64,000 nt of DNA, taken from the NCBI RefSeq assembly GCF_964355755.1, contig NC_092670.1:11405201-11469200 (forward strand). Direction: 5' to 3'. The DNA is from Antedon mediterranea. Taxonomy: Eukaryota > Echinodermata > Crinoidea > Comatulida > Antedonidae. A program made the position numbers and the translations under genes. The number at the start of each line of letters is the position of its first letter. Within the stretch, counting starts at the first letter, position 1. This document shows, piece by piece, positions 61,901 to 64,000 of this stretch. The notes beneath the pieces are model-generated. The model saw only the letters and a list, made by a program, of their open reading frames with translations, ran no database searches and was not told the DNA's origin.

Positions 61901-63098
61901 GTCGTCACGACAAGCCAGCAACATTTTATTTACATTTAATGTAAATGAGCTACCGACGTGTAACTTGAATAAAGATGCGATAATGTCTTTCGAAAAGAAA
62001 TTATTTGACTTATCTTCACTCACGCTAGCATTTTACATACTACCTGGTGTTGATTCCTTGGGATCCATTTTAGAATTCGGTAATGCTGACAAGTACCTAG
62101 TTCTTAAGCAAACTTGGTCGCAAGTTGACTGGTTGTATGAGAGTGAAGTGACTGTATCTTACAATGGATATGTACTGACAAGAGCTTACGTCTTACAGCC
62201 AGACGTCTGGACATTTATCGCCCTTACCTTCAACGGAAAGAACAAAAATGTGAAGCTCTGGCGAGATGGAGAGATTGCAAGTATCGGATATACAACATTT
62301 ACACACCTTGAATTTGAGTATGATACAGTAGACCTTTTTGTTGGTACTGAAGAAGATCTTAACTCTACGATAGCTATGGTACAAGTATATGATCACGTGC
62401 TGAACGAAGTTCAGATGAAAGCAGCAAGAGATATGAAATTTAACGGTATGAAAATCTCGGTTTATCTACTCAATTAAGCTTCGTTCCCACTATTGTACGA
62501 GCGTGAAACCATATTTTCTAACCCAAGTAAGTTAATTGACTATTCACAGCAACAATTCGATCCATCCGTCGCTGTTATACTTTGCGGATCATTATATTGA
62601 GACCAAGTGGAACCAAGTCTTGGTCAGGTCTGCATGTTTTTTTTTCTTCTTCGGATCAAGATCAATTGACACAGTTTCCTGTGCAATCTTGGTTGTTCTA
62701 CATATTTATCGCGTACCAACATATGACTGCAAAAATGCATATGTTCTTCATTTACGTTCTCCACAAATCTTGTCCGTTATTTAAAAAAATAAAAATACTG
62801 ATATTCCGGTAATGTTTTTTATTTTCTTGTACCTTTTTCAGAAAAAAAATTCACCAGACAACTTATTTCTGTACAAAATGAAGGACTTGAAGGTCACCAA
62901 ATATCTGAACAAAACTGCAGGTCGCTGATACAATGCTCACAGATGTGTCTGAATAAGAATTTCTGCGAAGGGTTTAGATTTGAATCTTCTAGATGTGTAC
63001 TCCTCACCTGCCTTCGTGACGTGTCATCAAATACGCTTGCAATTAATATCGTTCACTACCAGGTGGTTCCTGTTAAATTTTCAGTTAATAACAAATAA
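52870..63098 (+). CDS. Secreted mosaic protein: signal peptide, fucolectin (FTP), kringle, LamG-like, PAN-like domains (7 exons)
   Basis: Joining 52870-52948, 59195-59311, 59422-59514, 60163-60402, 60522-60782, 61843-62445 and 62842-63098 gives 1650 nt, that is 549 residues plus TAA, with no internal stop. Every junction has GT and AG and every intron is phase 1. Domains: signal peptide 1-26; fucolectin/F5-8C-like lectin about 27-172; kringle 179-261 with six cysteines; LamG/pentraxin-like jelly-roll about 266-463; PAN/apple-like cysteine-rich tail about 466-549. Fucolectins bind fucosylated glycans, and kringle and PAN domains bind proteins, so a secreted recognition or matrix protein is inferred. 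Exons 2-7 are strongly supported by domain continuity. Exon 1 is inferred from its signal peptide, donor and matching phase across a 6.2-kb intron full of transposons. A missed exon in that intron cannot be excluded. I know no named family with this exact order. Confidence 0.8.
53002..53182. mobile_element. Family A long-subtype copy in intron 1
   Basis: TATCGACGCAAAGTGCTGTA, CACAAGTGGGAACCGAC, TTTGATTTCACGCAGG, then TTACGTTGCGTCGCTAGTGA and ACCAAGC. TTA lies at 52999-53001 and 53183-53185. It begins 50 bp after the exon 1 donor. Confidence 0.55.
53186..53359. mobile_element. Family A MITE copy in intron 1 (well preserved)
   Basis: AGCTTGGTTTCAACTAGAAC is mirrored by GTCACTAGTGGGAACCACGC. 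The centre is CACAAGCGAATAAGCTATCG. TTA flanks it at 53183-53185 and 53360-53362, and both are shared with neighbouring elements. It gives the uninterrupted form needed to read the insertion at 54388. Confidence 0.75.
53363..53513. mobile_element. Family B MITE copy, opposite orientation
   Basis: CCGCGTAGCTTGTCTCACGG, CCGTCCGCCCCGCGTTGTGT and TTACCGTTACCGCTCTTCTG match family B in reverse. It abuts the family A copy at TTA 53360-53362 and ends before TTA 53514-53516. Confidence 0.6.
54171..54380. mobile_element. Family A long-subtype copy nested in another family A copy
   Basis: AGCTTGGTTCCCACTAGCGA opens it directly after TTA (54168-54170), and GAATCGCAAGTGAGTACCAA closes it. It matches 53002-53182 internally (GGGGGCAAACACAATGATTG in both). 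About nine bases of the host MITE, including the second TTA, appear lost at its right edge. Confidence 0.65.
55215..56030 (+). pseudogene. RTE-clade LINE reverse transcriptase relic
   Basis: Across several frames the plus strand preserves, in the right order, pieces typical of RTE/Jockey-like polymerases: KTDINHYRP, GPSYTVCQST, EYHQ, DYQKAFGSI (the D of RT motif A is close by), and near 55945-56010 RQGNT followed by KIFTALEEVF. Stops and frame changes are frequent, so it is dead. The A-rich composition is unlike the flanking arms. Confidence 0.7.
56053..56599. mobile_element. TTAA-flanked MITE (piggyBac-like), full copy
   Basis: Inverted ends AGATGTATTGTCCCTT are flanked by TTAA on both sides (56049-56052, 56600-56603). 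TTAA duplication is the mark of piggyBac elements. It is 547 bp with no frame. A solo right end of the same family is at 63505. Confidence 0.6.
57038..57170. mobile_element. Family C MITE at the centre of a palindrome inside the foldback element
   Basis: GTCTACACTATAACTTAGTT and GCATATAGTGTAGACAGAG are its ends. It is flanked by mirrored sequence: GGAGGTGGTTGGGGTG with AGAGAGACACATAT to its left, and ATATGTGTCTCTCC with CACCCCAACCCCCTCC to its right. Confidence 0.65.
57982..58130 (+). pseudogene. LINE polymerase C-terminal zinc-knuckle fragment
   Basis: The plus frame reads ETGRWSRTPPDERLCKCGEV and then ECPLI. This is the R..ER.C.CG.V.TE.H...CP segment common downstream of the RT domain in non-LTR elements. 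It lies between two family A copies in intron 1. Confidence 0.6.
58167..58344. mobile_element. Family A MITE copy in intron 1 (well preserved)
   Basis: GCGTGGTTCCCACTAGCGAC is mirrored by ACGTTCTAGTGGGAACCAAG. TTA flanks it at 58164-58166 and 58345-58347. Confidence 0.8.
59195..59311 (+). CDS. Exon 2: N-terminal part of the fucolectin (FTP) domain
   Basis: A strong polypyrimidine tract and AAG acceptor precede it, and CAG|GTAGGC is the donor. The 39 codons read KPAYAYS, then VTDGNDY, then EWCYHS. These match the fucolectin opening of a KPA..S motif, a DGN turn and a C-x-H segment; in eel agglutinin the corresponding histidine contacts fucose. Phase 1 at both ends. Confidence 0.8.
59422..59514 (+). 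CDS. Exon 3: core of the fucolectin domain
   Basis: Thirty-one codons follow the acceptor TTCTTAG and end at A|GTAAGT. They encode EWVRVDL and VTSVTVINRA, equivalent to the WWRVDLG and V..V.I.NR strands of FTP/F5-8C domains. The arginine after N is a candidate fucose-contact residue. The adjacent cysteine pair of the eel lectin is missing here. Confidence 0.85.
60163..60402 (+). CDS. Exon 4: C-terminal part of the fucolectin domain
   Basis: Eighty codons follow the acceptor CTAAAG and end at A|GTAAGT. They contain ERLANTDIRI, a CG pair, then TCLEGIRGRHVIL and NFCEIRVY. These match the family's ERL..AEIR, C..L.GRYV and L.LCEVEVY segments and complete the jelly-roll. Phase 1 at both ends. Confidence 0.88.
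60522..60782 (+). CDS. Exon 5: complete kringle domain
   Basis: The whole kringle sits in one 87-codon exon. It has C179, YRG at 188-190, CQEW at 201-204, then H210, C228-RNPDG, GPWCYT at 237-242, WEYC at 249-252 and C261. These give six cysteines with standard spacing (expected pairs 1-6, 2-4, 3-5). The acceptor is TTTCAG and the donor G|GTATGT. Kringles are non-catalytic protein- or lysine-binding modules. No protease domain follows, so this is not a plasminogen-type zymogen. Confidence 0.95.
60860..60930 (+). mobile_element. LINE 3' tail in intron 5
   Basis: TTTGTATTGTATTGCTATGG is followed by AGGAAAATAAATG and TTAATTGAATTGAA. It lies 80 bases after the kringle exon's donor. Confidence 0.4.
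61020..61560 (+). pseudogene. Probable retroelement relic in intron 5
   Basis: Two open pieces occur: about 61043-61230 (TVGNEDVPRALFYKSTFHQV) and about 61312-61480 (RLYKLGSGLPSNLKDFALL, then EFATKSFLTLF). The second resembles the LWN.LP..L.....F...LK..L end of LINE polymerases. Frames are broken and I am not sure of the family. Confidence 0.35.
61843..62445 (+). CDS. Exon 6: LamG/pentraxin-like (concanavalin A-like) domain
   Basis: A 201-codon exon follows the acceptor TTTTCAG and ends at G|GTATGA. Recognisable jelly-roll strands are SLTLAFYI, GSILEFGN, WTFIALTFNGKN, VKLWRDGE and, near the end, STIAMVQVYDHVLNEVQM. The last equals the G.I..V.IYN.ALS..E signature of LamG_3/pentraxin folds. 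It could be a pentraxin relative rather than a laminin G domain, since sequence alone does not separate these well. Phase 1 at both ends. Confidence 0.82.
62478..62624. repeat. Eroded family A copy in intron 6
   Basis: CTTCGTTCCCACTATTGTAC at the left and GACCAAGTGGAACCAAG at the right are the terminal motifs, and CAATTCGATCCATCCGTCGC is the centre. Confidence 0.4.
62842..63098 (+). CDS. Exon 7: PAN/apple-like cysteine-rich C-terminus and stop
   Basis: After the acceptor TTTTTCAG the frame runs 85 codons to TAA at 63096. Six cysteines appear as NC, QC, MC, FC, RC and TC, with FCEGFRFESSRCVLL resembling the C..F.F....C.L core of PAN/apple domains. Those domains mediate protein or carbohydrate contacts. 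The domain is short and the match is by pattern only. I see no clear polyadenylation signal within 200 bases. Confidence 0.72.
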
Positions 63099-63392
63099 TA
63101 ACCGTCAGATAAGGCTGTACTCCCCTCTTTTCCCGTTGGAAAAGAAGGCAGGAAACGGTACTTTAGCAGACCGTGACGGTTGTAGAAATGTGTTCAGACA
63201 TTTCAGAAGGAGGAACTAATATAAACAGCACCTAAATGAAAATCTTCAAGAAGACCTTTTGATGATTGCTATTTGTGACCAAGTGATTTTTTTAATAGTG
63301 CCGTATAACTGTAGTTCTTTTATTTTGTTGCTTTCTTTCTTTTCGTTACCAAAATACATTTTATTGAGAAGGATCTCAAAATGTTGTATAAC

Positions 63393-63462
63393 ATACCTAA
63401 GTAGATTCTTGTCATTTGATCAAAAGGATTGTGGGTAACACGATATTCAATAATAACTACTG
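63393..63462. repeat. Dispersed repeat, copy 2
   Basis: CTAAGTAGATTCTTGTCATT, GATTGTGGGTAACA and CGATATTCAATAA match 39183-39252. GTGGGTAACACGAT recurs again at 63488. Confidence 0.45.
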
Positions 63463-63504
63463 TACTCCATTGAACTCTCACTTCTTGTGGGTAACACGAT
63501 CTTC

Positions 63505-63600
63505 AGTAAATAACGTTAATATTACTTTGATATGGCCAATTCAAATTTACAATATCTTGACTTTCATTTTTTTGTGTTTCAAGGGACAATACATCTTTAG
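63505..63600. repeat. Solo right end of the TTAA-flanked MITE
   Basis: About 90 bases match 56510-56600, including the ATTACTTTGATATGGCC and GGGACAATACATCTTTA segments. The left half is missing. It lies 400 bases after the mosaic gene's stop codon. Confidence 0.65.
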
Positions 63601-64000
63601 TATTGCAATAGTAGAGTCCATAGTAAATGTGATTGTTTTTTTAAACAATTTCATTATTAATAACTAACCAATCAATAAGTTAATCTAAGATTGACTATTG
63701 ATTGGTGTCTACTGGATGTGTTTAGACGGAGGCTAATGCCAAATCTCAAAAGCAAACAATCGCAACATTGTATCTACTGTAATTTACATGACGTTCATAT
63801 TCCTTATTGATGTATTAAAACATGTTTCCATAGTAACGCAAATAAACAAATATATAAACAAACACTTTCTATCAAAGTTTGTGCTAATTAAACTTTCAGA
63901 CAATCGATTAACAAACCTATTAAGTGAGCTAAAATATCGTTAGATCTTTAGAAGAAGGTGGCCCAATTATATATAAAAAAAGTAAGTAGCCTAATGTAGA

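Overview
This is an intron-rich, AT-rich eukaryotic nuclear window, most likely from a marine invertebrate deuterostome such as an echinoderm. That is inferred from three things: a fucolectin/kringle/LamG mosaic gene, dense MITEs, and LINE/RTE and hAT relics. I cannot name the species. The window is gene-poor. I can support two protein genes: an intronless class A peptide GPCR (minus strand, 5570-6589) and a seven-exon secreted mosaic protein (plus strand, 52870-63098). Everything else is non-coding, repeat-derived, or relics of transposable-element proteins.

Layout. 1-5569: several small palindromic elements (families A and B, a TA-flanked element, a GTAAG-type element). 5570-6589: the GPCR. 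6600-23000: scattered MITEs, a LINE insertion with a 14-bp target duplication inside an older MITE, a tRNA-derived SINE in three tandem copies, minisatellites, and a 104-bp perfect tandem duplication. 23253-24576: a decayed hAT transposon with its terminal repeats. 24600-52800: gene desert with many MITE copies, two hAT-type short elements, an array of a CGTAATTACG palindrome, several tandem arrays, and LINE tails (one carries five perfect 40-bp repeats). 52870-63098: the mosaic gene. Its first intron (about 6.2 kb) holds a stack of transposons inserted into one another.

The mosaic gene predicts a signal peptide, a fucolectin-type (FTP/F5-8C-like) lectin domain, a kringle, a LamG/pentraxin-like jelly-roll and a PAN/apple-like cysteine-rich tail. 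All six inferred introns are phase 1, so every internal exon is a symmetric 1-1 module, as expected for exon shuffling. The combination suggests a secreted carbohydrate- and protein-binding molecule, possibly of innate immunity or the extracellular matrix. The GPCR and the mosaic gene have no evident functional link.

The repeat landscape is the other main result. One palindromic MITE family (A) has at least 15 copies or fragments. Well-preserved copies are flanked by TTA, which points to the PIF/Harbinger superfamily. A second family (B) uses the same target and is repeatedly found abutting family A. A palindromic octamer, TAGGCCTA, occurs about 30 times, far more than base composition predicts.
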